A model generated the notes under the pieces. The model worked only from the letters and a program-made list of their open reading frames with translations. It had not been told where the DNA came from and did not search any database. The translations under genes were made by a program, and so were the position numbers. Below, in pieces: positions 34,125-45,331 of a stretch of DNA of 64,000 nt. The DNA lies in contig CAJNDS010002284.1 of the NCBI GenBank assembly GCA_905221605.1, forward strand, positions 342,175 through 406,174. The letters are read 5' to 3'. Origin of the DNA: Symbiodinium natans (Eukaryota > Sar > Dinophyceae > Suessiales > Symbiodiniaceae). The stretch's first letter is position 1. Each line of letters begins with the position of its first letter.

Positions 34125-34503
34125 GGCTCGGAAGAATCTTACCACCGCGAGCCCTTGGGGGGATTTCGGGTTTAGGGTTTAGGGTTTAGGGTTTAGGGTT
34201 TAGGGTTTGGGGTTTGGGGTTTAGGGTTTTGGGTTTTGGGTTTAGAGTTTAGGGTCAGGGGCTGAGGGTTTTCTGGGGGGTGTTTGGCTGTTTAACCCCC
34301 CAATAAAAGCTTAACGTTTAGCTCCCTTAATATGAAACTAAAAGAACCCTAAACTTGTAAAGTGATCAAGTTGTAGTAAAGTCACACCTAGCTTAGAAGA
34401 GTGTCACAACAGGAACAACAATTACATTGAAAAAAGGGCCTACAAGGCTTCAGGGGCGTTTTCGAGTTTAAGGATTTAGGGGCTTGGGACTTGAGGGATT
34501 TAA

Positions 34504-34710
34504 GTGGCACTTGAGGACGCAAAGGGCGGGAACCGGGGAGGGGCGTTTGTGGGGCTGAGGCCTGGCCCTGAGAGCTGGAAGGCGCAGCCGGCGCACTTCA
34601 TACGACATTCAGGGGACGAAAAAGGTCATAGTGGCGACCGGGTGCCCCCTGAACTCTCTTGTGACAGACTCTGCCCTCAAGCAATAAAGGGGCCGATTCA
34701 ACCGGCGTGA
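34504..34710 (+). CDS. Candidate exon, unknown product
   Basis: An open plus-strand stretch reads ALEDAKGGNRGGAFVGLRPG, AQPAHFIRHSGDEKG and VPPELSCDRLCPQAIKG and ends in TGA. The texture is protein-like. There is no in-frame ATG at the left end, so it would be a terminal exon; the acceptor is not obvious. 34720-35060 holds A/G-rich and ACAC tracts, and on the minus strand a weak open frame that could be 3' exon material of the channel gene. Confidence 0.3.
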   Translation: MALEDAKGGNRGGAFVGLRPGPESWKAQPAHFIRHSGDEKGHSGDRVPPELSCDRLCPQAIKGPIQPA

Positions 34711-35062
34711 AAAGAAGGAGGAGAAGAAGAAGGGAGAAGGGAGCCTGCACCACCGTTCTTCTACAATGTCGCACTCATGGAGAGCAAGGCTGAGCGGGAG
34801 TCAACCACACACACACACCTTTTCACTTTCAGTTGGCCCTGGCGCTCGCGCTGCAACGGGAGATGTTCCAGCAGATTTACAGCTTTACGGCGACATCCCT
34901 GTTGAGAGGTACCGCCAGTGCCTGGGGGATTTTGAATTCCTTTGAGAAGTTGTTGGGCCCCTTTGCTTAAAGAGCCTTGAGTTCTGAAAATCAGCCCCCC
35001 TGAGTTCCTTTGCAGAGGGTTTTTTTGGGGTGCCTTTGGCATGAAAATCATCACAACAACTG

Positions 35063-36865
35063 CTATCTGCCAGGCGCATCCGGGCGCTTGTGGACATCCG
35101 GAGGCTGGCATCCAGACGCAAGAGGTGCACCAGAAAAGGGGCACTTGACCGGTGAATGCTTCAGATATTGCCAATCTAGCTCCAACTGCTCCAAGCGCTG
35201 ATGAATGGCCGTGAGGGCTTTGACGGCACGCTCGCTTTCATGAGACACATGTTCCTTCATGGACGTGATCCGCGCAACATTCAAGCTGCGATCTTGCGGT
35301 ACAACGGCCCACAAGTACTTCTTATGGCGTCCGCATGTGTTTTCTGTGAACACAGACAGGAGGAGTCGCTGCAGTTTGCCACAAATTCCCACACGGTGCT
35401 CTGGCCATGTCATGGGCAAGAGGCGCATGGTGATGCTGAGAGTCACGCGCGCTCGCTCCCGACTGAAGATTACCTCGGAGCTGTCCCGATACATGTCGTA
35501 GGCCTCGCCTAGAATGCCGATCAAGATGTTGAGAAGCACCAAGCACATCACAACGACAAAGAGGAAGACCCAACTGTCCAACCACCACTCCTCCCTTTCA
35601 CCATCAAGTACAGTGTCGCCCTCTTCACCAAGCATAGCCAAGAAATAGATACCACGAACACGTGTCATGGTCAGGGCTTCGTCTGAAAGGGCGCAGAAGG
35701 ACGAGAGGAAGCCAAGCATGATAATCCCGAAGACAAGCAGAAAAGGGCCCATGCTTCCCAAAGCATACCTCTACCCCAGTGAGAACCGTAGTGAAACCAA
35801 TCCGTTTAGTACTCCCTACTGCTTTCATAAGAAGAACTAATAAATAAAAATTACAGTGCAAATAGAAAAGGATTTCCAACAACAACCCAGATACAGGATT
35901 GGCAAAATCTTAGAGCCAATTGCCTTGAAGCCCCGGAGGTGTGCAAGCAGGGACCACCAGCGTGTGCAGCCGAAAACTGCGATGGCTATCTGCCCCATTC
36001 GATCACTTGGGTACTCTTCGCTAAGAATTGCTTGGTAGACCAGGAGCACGTAAAGCGTAATGTTCAGTGCTGTTCCAGCCACTAAGACAAGCGGCACCGA
36101 CCAGCCATTCTTCCAAGAGCGCACAGTCTCCATGCCTTTCTCCACCAGCTCCTTCATTAGGCAGAACACCAAACATGGCCAGAAGCCCCGGTGCTCCCGG
36201 AAGAAGATCCAACCACAGGTGAAGAGAAGGATGATGGACTCGCAAGCGATGTCGAAAATCTTGCGGCTTCTTGTTAGGGCCCACGCAGCGTCAAGCAACG
36301 CCTGTGCCGCCAGGGTGGCCAGAACAGCATCATTTGGAGTGGTGGCCAGAGACTTCAGCATCAGTCCGCTCCGCAAAGGATCCGGAATGACGCACACACG
36401 GAGCTCGACAGGCACTTGCCTGCAGCCCTTTCCAGCCGTCAAGCGCAACAAAGGGTCATGCCCAGAAAAGATCCCCGGGTTCATGACAATGGTGTCGTAG
36501 CTCTTCGTGAACAGCCCATCCCTTCCACCGGGTCCGGAGATGCACGCGTGTCGCGGCACGGGCGTGGACTTCGTCGGGTCTCTCAGCGGCTGGCGGAAGA
36601 GCCCTGAGAGCGCCACAGCGGCTTCTGGGGTGTAGGACGCCATGAGCGACATCAGCTGCGCAAACTCGAAGTTGTGCCCAAAGTGCTGGGACTTCAGCGG
36701 GCAGTCTAAGAGCTTCACGCGCTCCACCAGGATGTGAGCAAAGGCACCCGCCATGGTGGGGTTCTGCTGGAGGAAGTCGTAATCCTGACTCTCCTAGTTC
36801 ATGGTTGGGACAGTATGAAAAAATCTAAATTTATATTCCTCGTTGGGTTTAAGTACCCTTAAAAA

Positions 36866-36897
<32 letters not shown>

Positions 36898-37593
36898 CGT
36901 CAACTATGACAAAGTCTCCCTTGCCGAGCTCTTAAGGGAGCATTCCGAGTCCACGTCGAAGGAGTCGGGCTCCTCGAGGTCGGATGCTTGGATGAGTGCC
37001 TGGTCCAGTGCCCGGCCGCTGACGCAGGCGATCTTCAAGAAGGTGTGTTCCAATGCCTCGCCATTTTCGCCCCGAGACTGCTTCTGAGCCTCCATCGTGC
37101 AGCTGTAGTCGCTCTGGAACAACTGCCGACCAACTTGCCTGACCATGCCGATAACCATTGGTGCCAGACCGCTCCGGCATGAGATGTACTCGACGCGCAG
37201 CGTCGCATCGCCACCCTTCGTGCAGATCATTCGGGGGGGCACGAGCTCGGGCAATCCCTTTTGGAGGCCCTTGTGCAAATCGTCCACCGTGGTCAAAAAC
37301 TCAAACATGTTCGACCCTTGATTCCGGAGCATGCTCCCGTATCCATGCTCCATCAGCCAGGAGATGAAGAACTCCCCAAAAAGGATGAGGGCACTCTCCA
37401 TCTCCAGCTTCCTCACCTTGCAGAGGGCCTTGACAAGATTCATGGTGATGGCGTCATCGTAGTACTCATTCCTTGCGAAGCCCCCGGTCGGGATGGAAGC
37501 CAAGCCGGCCTCCAGCTTCACCTTCTCCCAGACTTCGCTCCCAAACTTCTCCAAGACGAGAGCTTCAATCGTTTCTTGAATCCAGCCGTACAT
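35063..37593 (-). CDS. H-NOX domain fused to a TRP/polycystin-like cation channel
   Basis: Exons 37593-36919, 36784-35895 and 35768-35063 keep phase and sum to 2271 bases, 756 residues. The start is ATG 37593 in GCCGCCATG. Residues 1-165 are an H-NOX (HNOB) haem domain: MYGWIQETIEALVLEKFG, the proximal haem ligand His107 in TVDDLHKGL, Pro119/120, and the Y136-x-S-x-R140 haem-propionate motif (YISCR). After a linker, residues 226-400 form a cytoplasmic region. Hydrophobic helices follow at about 400-420, 426-436, 453-478 and 487-507 (the last with R/K spaced as in S4: TRWWSLLAHLRGFK), then S5 at 528-550, a pore loop (GIYFLAMLGEEGDTV, about 561-575) and S6 (588-609, ending LLNILIGILGEAYD, typical of TRP/PKD). 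A short coiled coil lies near the C-terminus. Intron 1 is GA-AG, intron 2 GT-AG. Known H-NOX proteins bind NO, CO or O2; gas gating of a channel is inference. Two separate genes remain possible if intron 1 is wrong. The true 3' end may lie beyond 35063. Confidence 0.7.
36785..36918 (-). other. GA-AG intron joining the H-NOX and channel exons
   Basis: 134 nt, starting GAGACTTTGTCATAG and ending GAGAGTCAG on the minus strand. A run of 31 T (36867-36897 as A on the plus strand) is inside. It keeps phase 0 on both sides. A GC donor eight codon-bases earlier (after AGCTCG) would also keep phase. This junction decides whether one protein or two are made. Confidence 0.5.
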
Positions 37594-38630
37594 GGCGGCT
37601 TCTTTCTGTCTTTTACATGCAAGGCATAGGACAGGGCTTCATTAACGTGGGCCCCAGCGGGCTCAGCAAAAGGGCCTCGAGCGCTGAAACGCTGCGAACG
37701 TGAAGCTTCACCCTCTAGAATCACATATATGTATGTATATATATATATATATACATACATATACATATACATATATATAGCACGATTATCATTGTGATAT
37801 GATATTGTCCATCTTTTTCTAGTACTCTTCTAGTATTATAATAATAATATTAATATTGCAGTACTATAGTGCGAGAATATATTGTTACAGTAATATTATT
37901 GCAGTGCGATTATAGGATTACCATAGCATTGTATCACCATATCGGTGCATGGAGCGATCATCGCGGGCTGCATGACTCAACTTGCACTCTGACCACATTT
38001 GGGCCTCTGTTATCCTATTCATCTGATTATGGTGCCAGTATTATAGTACCATCCTAGTGCTTTGTTGTATTGTTATAGACGTACTATATTATTACAGCAT
38101 GCTGATTTCGGTGGCAGAAGGCCGCCTCGCAGCCAGGGAGTGCTCCTTCGAGGAGGATCGTTGAGGACCAGTCGCCCTCGCTGCAAGGATGACCGTGGCA
38201 GGCACTCCGTCTTCCAAACTTAGGGCCCCCCTTGGCAATTTAGGGTTTAGGGTTGAGTGTTTGGGGTTTAGGGTTTAGGGTTTAGGGTTTAGGGTTTAGG
38301 GTTTAGGCTGAGGGAATTTCATGGAGGGGGGGTTCATGGGGGGTAGGTACCTAGGGAACCTTCGGCAAGCTCTCAGGGCGTCTTAGGGAGGAATGGGGAG
38401 TGTTAGGGAATGTTGGGTTACGTACCCCCCCCCCTCCCTTGATCCCCCCCCCCTCCCTTGATCCCCCCCCCTTTCAACAACCCTATAAAGCAACCCCGGG
38501 TTGTCTTGACCTAAAACCCTATAAGTCCTAAACCCTATAAACCATACAACCCTGTGTTCTCTTGACCTAAAACCCTATAAACCCTATGAACCCTATAAAC
38601 CCTACAAACCATACAAACCCGACACACCCC
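37594..38630. other. Intergenic 5' side of the H-NOX channel gene
   Basis: TA/TATG microsatellite at 37728-37780, then AT-rich sequence with ATTATA/TATTG words to about 38110, then poly-C/CTCCCTTGATC repeats (38425-38475) and TATAAACC repeats (38540-38620). I see no gene and no recognisable promoter element. Confidence 0.5.
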
Positions 38631-38639
38631 AACGGCCTG

Positions 38640-39144
38640 CAGCACGGCTCTCCACCGCGCCAGCGCCTCCTCGGCCGGGTCCACGAACTCCTGCGCTGGG
38701 CTCCGGGCAACTTCTGCGTTCGCTCTAGGGCTTGGGGCTTGGGGCTTAGTTAATTAGGGCTTAGGGTTTAAAGGTTTATAGGGTTTAAGGGTTGATAGGG
38801 TTGATAGGGTTGATAGGGTTGATAGGGTTGATAGGGTTGAGAGGGTTGAGAGGGTTGAGAGGGTTGATAGGGTTGATAGGGTTGATAGGATTGATAGGGT
38901 TGACAGGGTTGACAGGGTTGACAGGGTTGATAGGGTTAAGGGTTGAGGGGCTTAGGGTTCTTCCGAGGTTTCTAAACGAGGCAACTCATGGAGTTGGAAC
39001 CTATCATCCCAGTAGGCCGGGGCCGAGCGGAGTTTCACCCGGCGAAGGAGACTGCACACAGGTCTCTGAGACGCAGTGTTCATGAAGGTGCCTCTGCCAG
39101 GAGCAGGTGCGATGCGGCACAGCGCAGGCCCTCCCTCCTGCACG
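38640..39144 (-). CDS. Two candidate exons, possible 3' part of the 41-kb gene
   Basis: About 39142-38955, after CGTGCAG, reads EGGPALCRIAPAPGRGTFMN and VKLRSAPAYWDDRFQLHEL. About 38697-38635, after GCCCAG, reads AQEFVDPAEEALARWRAVLQ. Both are convincing peptides on the same strand as the gene starting at 41028, and a TTGATAGGG array lies between them. The plus strand of the first also has an open frame with an ATG (MELEPIIPVGRGRAEF), so the strand is not settled. Confidence 0.35.
38790..38940 (+). repeat. TTGATAGGG 9-mer array
   Basis: About 17 copies of a nine-base unit with internal variants (TTGAGAGGG, TTGACAGGG), another derivative of the telomere-type sequence. Confidence 0.9.
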
Positions 39145-39966
39145 TAAATGGGTGTGGGGGGGGGGGGGATTAAAGGCGGCTTCGCCTCGAAGGGTTTTGG
39201 TGCGTGTTTAGGGCTTGCATCAAGGCTTGTTGTCCTTCTTGGGCGGCGCGAGGCTTCAAGCCTCTCTTCCCCACCCGACTCACCAGGAAATTGTGAAGGG
39301 GGGGGGGGGGGGGGGGGGGCCTCAAGATTTGGCCTGAAATCGCCGGATGTGCCTTATAACTTATAACTATAGCCCCTTTACACAAAAGGTTGCCCCAAGA
39401 ACGTGTAGTTTACCGCCTTGCCAACCGAGGGCTCGAAGCCCTGAACCTCTAAACCCCAAACCCCAAAAAAACCCAAACCCTACCCTAAACCCTAAACTCT
39501 ACAGGCTAAAAAAGAATTGTCAACTGCAGCATCCAGAATGCGATGCATCAGCCCTATACCTCTACATCGAACAGCAAACCAGCAAACTAGTTTGGCTCCA
39601 GAGGCTCAACAGGGCGTGCTCTTCACCCCAGCAAAGCCTGCAAAGTGGGCTGGCCGGGTGGGTGGGTGGGTGGGGGGTTTAGGTTTAGGGTTTAGGGGTT
39701 ACAGGATAGGGTTTCGGGTTCAGGGTGTAGATTTTTACGCGTCGGCAGCCTCGCACCCTGAACCCTGAAGCCTAAACCCCAAAAACAACCCACAAACAAA
39801 CATATTTTGTGTATATATATATATAGACAGGTTTACGAATTTACACACACCAACAACTAAAAGTAACCGTATACACTCACCAAAGGCACCGCATAGAGGA
39901 GACGAATCAAGTGAAGGACCAGAAAAGTTGAGAGTGTTCGAGGTTTGCGGTCTTCTGGCTTAGGGT

Positions 39967-41028
39967 TCAGGGTTCAGGGTTTTCTGTCATGATTCCGGAA
40001 AGAGCTGTTGCTCTCAGAGATGTACAGCTAGCTTCGTAAGCCGCAATCATGGCATTAAGAAGACGAATCTTCTCATCAATGTCTTCCACACATTGGTGTC
40101 CTAAAGCAAGAGCAAGGGATGTTTGCACGTGGGGATAAAGAAATCGGATTCCAAGATTGGACCACTTTGTCACGCTGAAACCAGAAGAAGGATGCCGAGA
40201 CAGGGCACCGTATTCAGGGGTATTGTTCGTGGGCAGCCAAAAGTACGAGTAGAGCGTGAGTGCGCACAAAGGGTGCTTCTGACTCATGAGCCCCACCTCA
40301 CAACGACCCTAAACCCTAAACCCGAAGCCCTAAACCCTAAACCCTAAACCCTAAACCCTAAACCCTAAACCCTAAACCCTAAACCCTAAACCCTAAACCC
40401 TAAACCCTAAACCCTAAACCCAATCTTCATCTCAGGAGTTTTTCTCGCCTCTGCAGCGCGAAAGGCACCAGGATGACGTCGAAAGCCTGCACACAAAAAG
40501 CGCCGGCTTCAAAAGCAAGCAGGATAAGATGCGGGCTTCTCAAAGTCTAGGGTTTAGGGTTTAGGGTTTAGGGTTTAGGGTTTAGGGTTTAGGGTTTAGG
40601 GTTTAGGGTTTAGGGTTTAGGGTTTAGGGTTTAGGGTTTAGTGTTTAGGGTGGTTTCAAAGTCTTGGGTCTAGTTTGAGCCGTCTATGATCTGAGTGTAA
40701 AGGGGGTTGTAGGAACAACAATAAAGCCAGAAAGTCCTAAATTCAAGAGCCCCCGTGAGACCGGCTGCCTCCGCTTTAGCATTGAGCGCTGGCGGGGACG
40801 TCTTCAGGGCCTGAGAGAAGGCTTCTGAAAACCCTTGAAATCCCTCTTAAGGGTGGTAAGCTATCGGGTGTTTAACGGATGTTGAGGCTTCGGGTTCATA
40901 CTGATCCAGAGCCTCACAGAGGCGAAGCCCTCGTCAAGAGTTGTGGCCCTGGCGTCCTCCTTGACCTCGAAGTGGGCCTTCTCGCGCAGGGATCCTGGAC
41001 CCGAGTCGCCAGAGTCGGAGGTCGCCAT
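39967..41028 (-). CDS. Four-exon gene, unknown product
   Basis: Exons 41028-40918, 40810-40762, 40486-40449 and 40296 to at most 39967 keep frame throughout. The start is ATG 41028 (MATSDSGDSGPGSLREKAHF, then LDEGFAS). Exon 2 reads ALKTSPPALNAKAEAA, exon 3 FRRHPGAFRAAE, exon 4 VGLMSQKHPLCALTLYSYFW through CVEDIDEKIRLLNAMIAAYE. Introns are GT-AG (CTCAG acceptor), GT-AG and GC-AG. Read to the stop at 39967 the protein has 175 residues, but exon 4 probably splices on to exons further left. Intron 2 is largely TTTAGGG copies (plus strand 40548-40645) and intron 3 largely CCCTAAA copies (40308-40422). A serine/acidic N-terminus and a helical C-terminal part are all I can describe. Family not recognised. 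Confidence 0.5.
40308..40645. repeat. CCCTAAA (40308-40422) and TTTAGGG (40548-40645) arrays in neighbouring introns
   Basis: Roughly 15 copies each, in inverted orientation, separated by only about 125 bases that contain the 38-base third exon of the gene above. In the transcript the two arrays could pair across that exon. Confidence 0.85.
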
Positions 41029-41289
41029 GCTTCGGGTTGAAGGGTTTTGGGATTACTTGGGGTTTAGGGTTTAGGGAAACAGCGGCACAAGTCCCTGAGC
41101 CCAAAAAGAAACTCGAACTCCAGATGGCTCAAGCTGCAATTGACTCCTCTGGTAATCCAGGTCTGCCTTGCAGCACCCTCCGTCCCCAGCCCTCGCCGAG
41201 AAACTGTGCTGAGAATCGTTCTAATTCTAGACTCGCAGCCCCGAATTTCCCAACACCCCGCAACCCTGAAGCCCTACGGACCCTGTCGC

Positions 41290-41617
41290 CTAGGGAGTGG
41301 CGCTTGGGCTTGGGTACGGTGCGGTCGTCCGCGGCGACGACCTCAAAGTCGTCCAACGACTCCTGTCCGTCTCACGCTCTGCGGCTCCGTTCCTCAACCC
41401 CCTTTTTTCTAGATGGTGGTTGTGCATATATACATACACATATATGTATACATCCATGTATATAAAGACTAATAAAGACAAGATGTACTTACTAAAAACC
41501 CCCTCTTTCTTAGAGCCCAGCCCGCAACCCAAGGCCCCCCGCGGCCCCAGCAGAAGTCTCCTGAAGATGGCGGGCAAGTCGCCCACTGCTGTCGAAGACG
41601 AGGAGCCTCCGACAGGT
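41290..41617. CDS. Candidate exons on both strands
   Basis: Minus strand, about 41366-41290, after GGACAG: ESLDDFEVVAADDRTVPKPK, a convincing acidic/basic peptide. Plus strand, ATG 41567: MAGKSPTAVEDEEPPT followed by a GTGGGC donor, resembling a first exon whose intron would be the long purine tract to the right. The two cannot both be extended simply, so I leave them as fragments. Confidence 0.3.
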
Positions 41618-41807
41618 GGGCTTAGGCACGTGGTTTGGGGTTCCACTGTAGCCTAGGGGTTAGTGCCGGTTAAGGGTTTTAGGGTTTTCAGGGTTTTGGG
41701 GGGTTTTAGGGTTTGGGTGTTTTGGGGTTTAGGGGTACTATCCCAAAGGCAAAATGCCTCGACCGTAAGCTGGGTCGGGATGAAGAGGAGGAGGAGGAGG
41801 AGGATAG

Positions 41808-42022
41808 GAAAGAGAGAGAGAGAGACAGAAAGACAGAGAGACAGAGAGACAGAGAGACAGAGAGACAGAGAGACAGAGAGACAAAGAGACAGAGAGACAG
41901 AGAGACAGAGAGACAGAGAGACAGAGAGAGACAGAGAGAGACAGAGAGAGACAGAGAGAGACAGAGAGAGAGACAGAGAGAGAGACAGAGAGAGAGACAG
42001 AGAGAGAGACAGAGAGAGAGAC

Positions 42023-42117
<95 letters not shown>

Positions 42118-43890
42118 GAGAACAGATGAGAGACAGACGAGAGACAGAGAGAGACCAGGAGGAGGACAGATGAGAGACAGAGAGAGGACAGGAGAGAGAC
42201 AGAGAGAGACAGAGAGAGGACATAGAGAGACAGAGAGAGACAGAGAGAGACCAGAGAGAGACAGAGGAGAGGGACAGAGGGACAGAGAGAGACAGCGAGA
42301 GGGGACAGAGAGAGACAGAGAGAGACAGCAGAGCAGACAGAGAGAGACAGAGAGAGACAGAGGAGACAGAGAGAGACAGGAGAGAGACAGAGAGGACAGA
42401 GAGAGAAAGAGAGAGACAGAGAGAGAAGAGGAGAGACAGAGACGAGGGACGACAGAGAGAGACAGCGAGAGACAGAGAGAGAAGAGAAGACAGGAGAGAC
42501 AGAGAGAGGACAGAGATTCTTTGAGACAGAGAGAGACAGAGAGACAAACGGAGACAGGAGACAGAGGAGACAGAGAGGACAGAAGAGCAGAGAGGACAGA
42601 GAGACAGAGAGTACAGAGAGACAGAGAGACGAGAGACAGAGAGACCGAGAGACAGAAGAGACAGAGAGACAGAGAGACAGAGAGACAGAGAACAGAGAGA
42701 CAGAGAGACAGATGGAGACAGACGAGACAGAGAGACAGAGAGACAGAGAGTACAGAGAGACAGAGAGACAGAGAGACAGAGAGACAGAGGGAAGGAAGGA
42801 GGGAAGGAAGGAAAGGACGGGAAGGAAGGAAGGAATGAAGGAAGGGAAGAAGGGAAGAAGGGAAGGAAGGGAGGAAGGAAGGAAGGGAAGGAGGGACGAA
42901 AGGGAAGGGAAGGGAAGGAAGGGAAGGAAGGGACGGAAGGGATTAGGAAGGGAAGGTAGGAAGGGAAGAAGGGAAGGAAGGGATGAAGGAAGGGCAGGAA
43001 AGGGGAAGAAACGGAAGGGAAGCGAAGGACGGAAGGGAAGTAGGAAGGGAAGGAAGGGAAGGAAGGAGGAAGGAAAGGGAAGGAAGGGAAGGAAGGGAAG
43101 GAAGGGAAGGAAGGGAGAGGAAGGGAAGGGAAGGGAGGAAGGGAAGAGGGAAGGAAGGGAGGCAGGGAAGGCAGGGAAGAAGGGAAGGAAGGGACGGAAG
43201 GGAAGGAAGGGAAGGAAGGGGAAGGAAGGGAAGGAAGGGAAGGAAGGAAGGAAGGGAAGGGAGAGGAAGGGAAGGAAGGGAAGGAAGGGAAGGGGAAGGG
43301 AAGGAGGAAGGAGGAGGGAAGGAAGGGAAGGGAGGGAAGGGAGGGACGGGGGGAACGGGAGGAGGGGACGGGAAAGGAAGGAGGGAAGGAAGGGGGAAGG
43401 CAGGGAAGGCAGGGGACAGGAAGGAAGGGAAGGGAAGGACGGGAAGGAAGGAAGGGAAGGAAGGGAAGGAAGGGAAGGAAGGAAGGGAAGGAAGGAAAGG
43501 AAGGGAAGGAAGGGAAGGAAGGGAAGGAAGGGAAGGAAGGGAAGGAAGGGAAGGAAGGGAAGGAAGGGAAGGAAGGGAAGGAAGGGAAGCAAGGGAAGGA
43601 AGGGAAAACATGGAAGGAAGGGAAGGAAGGGAAGGAAGGGGAGGAAGGGGAGGAAGGGGAGGAAGGGGAGGAAGGGAAGGAAGGGAAGGAAGGGAAGGAA
43701 GGGAAGGAAGAAGGGAAGGAAGGGAAGGAAGGGAAGGAAGGGAAGGAAGGGAAGGAAGGGAAGGAAGGGAAGGAAGGGAAGGAAGGGAAGGAAGGGAAGG
43801 AAGGGAAGGAAGGGAAGAAAGGGAAGGAAGGGAAGGAAGGGAAGGAAGGGAAGGAAGGGAAGGAAGGGAAGGAAGGGAAGGAAGGGAGGG
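41808..43890 (+). repeat. 2.1-kb purine tract: GACAGAGA/GA repeats, then AAGGAAGGG
   Basis: 41808-42790 is built of the 8-base GACAGAGA and 10-base GACAGAGAGA units with a pure GA run at 42036-42108. 42790-43890 is built of a 9-base AAGGAAGGG unit with local variants. Almost every base on the plus strand is a purine apart from one C per unit in the first half. The frames of 270-630 residues across it (Arg/Glu-, Gly/Lys-, Ser/Leu- or Pro/Leu-rich) are artefacts. Confidence 0.95.
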
Positions 43891-43910
43891 TCAGATGATA
43901 CGGGAGTAAG

Positions 43911-45060
43911 TTAAGCCCTCACAGCGTCGCAATCTGCTGAGGCCGGGGCCTTGGGGAGGCTGTGCGAAGGCGCAGGGTCGGAAGGAAGCGCCTGTGACGG
44001 GGCCAGGTTGGGGACGAGGGGGGGTAGAGAGAACCCTCCGATGCTCCAGCACTCCTTTGAAGGTCGGGCGGTCCGAACTGCATCGCGCACCTCCGCCACT
44101 CGTGCAGGAGGGGCTCCAGGACGTCGATCGTCGTCCTGAGCATGGATCCCTCTAAACCCTAAACCCTAAACCCGAAACCCTAAACCCATTAAACCCTTGA
44201 CCCTAAACCGTCTCAAGATCTTGGAGAGTCATCCGCACTTGGGGCCCTTGGCACCTCACAGCTGCTTTGTGGGCTCAGAGAGCACATGGGCCTCGGCTGG
44301 TGCCGGCTGGCGCTGCTGAGCGTGGGCCTGCCCGTGGCGGTGAGCTCCGGCAGCAATCCTTCGGGGGGGCTGGCTTGCGGGTTCAGCTTTCGCCAGACGT
44401 TTTTTCTTAGTTGAACCGCAGCCACAAGTAGACCCAAGAAATCCCGAAAAAAACCCCCATAGGCTCTCTCCCCTTTCCCTGAACCCTGTACTCTCTTAAA
44501 CCTAAAAATCCCCTTACGCTCTCTTACTCTCATAGCCGGGCCGCCATTGTGCACTTGGCCCCGATGCGGGTCGCCCGCATCCGGCCAGCGCCGCGGCCCC
44601 GCGGCGCGGGCTGCGTCCTGAAAAAAGGGGTGGAGGAGGGTTTGGGGCTTGATGCTTGAGGGTTTCGGGTTTAGGGTTTATAGGGTTTAGGGTTCAGGGT
44701 TTAGGGTTCAGGGGTTCAGGGGTTCAGGGGTTCAGGGCTCCAGGGGTTCAGAGGTTCAGAGGTTCAGGGCCTTCAGGGTTCGGACCTACACGCGCGCGCA
44801 GTCTCAGCAGTTTCAAAGGTCCCAAGCCAGAGGGGGGTCCTTCGCCTGCCCCAAGTTGGTTGAAGCCTTTTGCAGGGCCAGGCGAAGTTCCACCTGAGCG
44901 GACGGGGCGCAAGTTCTTTCAAGGATGGGGTGCCTATCGGTTGAAGGCATAGCCCCTTATACTAACAGTCCTTAATAGGGATTTCCATACCGGGGGTACG
45001 ATGACAAACAGGGGGAGCATCCCAACCTTAGCATTAACAACATCCAGGGCCGCCATCTGA
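43911..45060. other. Possible short exons among repeats
   Basis: Minus strand about 44140-44065, after GCTCAG: TTIDVLEPLLHEWRRCAMQF, convincing. At 44213-44350 both strands are open (plus from ATG 44286: MGLGWCRLALLSVGLPVAVS, signal-peptide-like; minus: PEGLLPELTATGRPTLSSAS), so the strand is undecided. 44640-44780 is TTTAGGG/TTCAGGG repeat. A possible plus exon at about 45400-45500 reads AASKGWKGSQAKGSEKADED. Confidence 0.3.
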
Positions 45061-45064
45061 AGAA

Positions 45065-45300
45065 CTAAAGAACAGTAGCCACTGCAACCAGGGTCTCAGC
45101 TGCCTCCGAGCACCAACCAGAACCCAAAGGCTTCATGGAGTAAAAACAACGCTCCGCCTCGTCGGCGGCGAACCAGCGGTCAAAGTAGCCCGTGGGCTCC
45201 CAAGCCTGGGTGCTTGCTTGGAGGGCTTGGGGGTTAAAAAATCAGGGCTTCGGGCGCTTAGGGTTGGTGCTTGAGGCGTTGAACCCTAACCCCCGCCCCA

Positions 45301-45331
<31 letters not shown>

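Noticed and set aside
41706-43914. Very long frames of Arg/Glu, Lys/Gly, Pro/Leu or Ser/Leu repeats (up to 628 codons)
   Set aside because: They are the six-frame reading of purine repeats with units of 8-10 bases; no start context, no unique flanking peptide.
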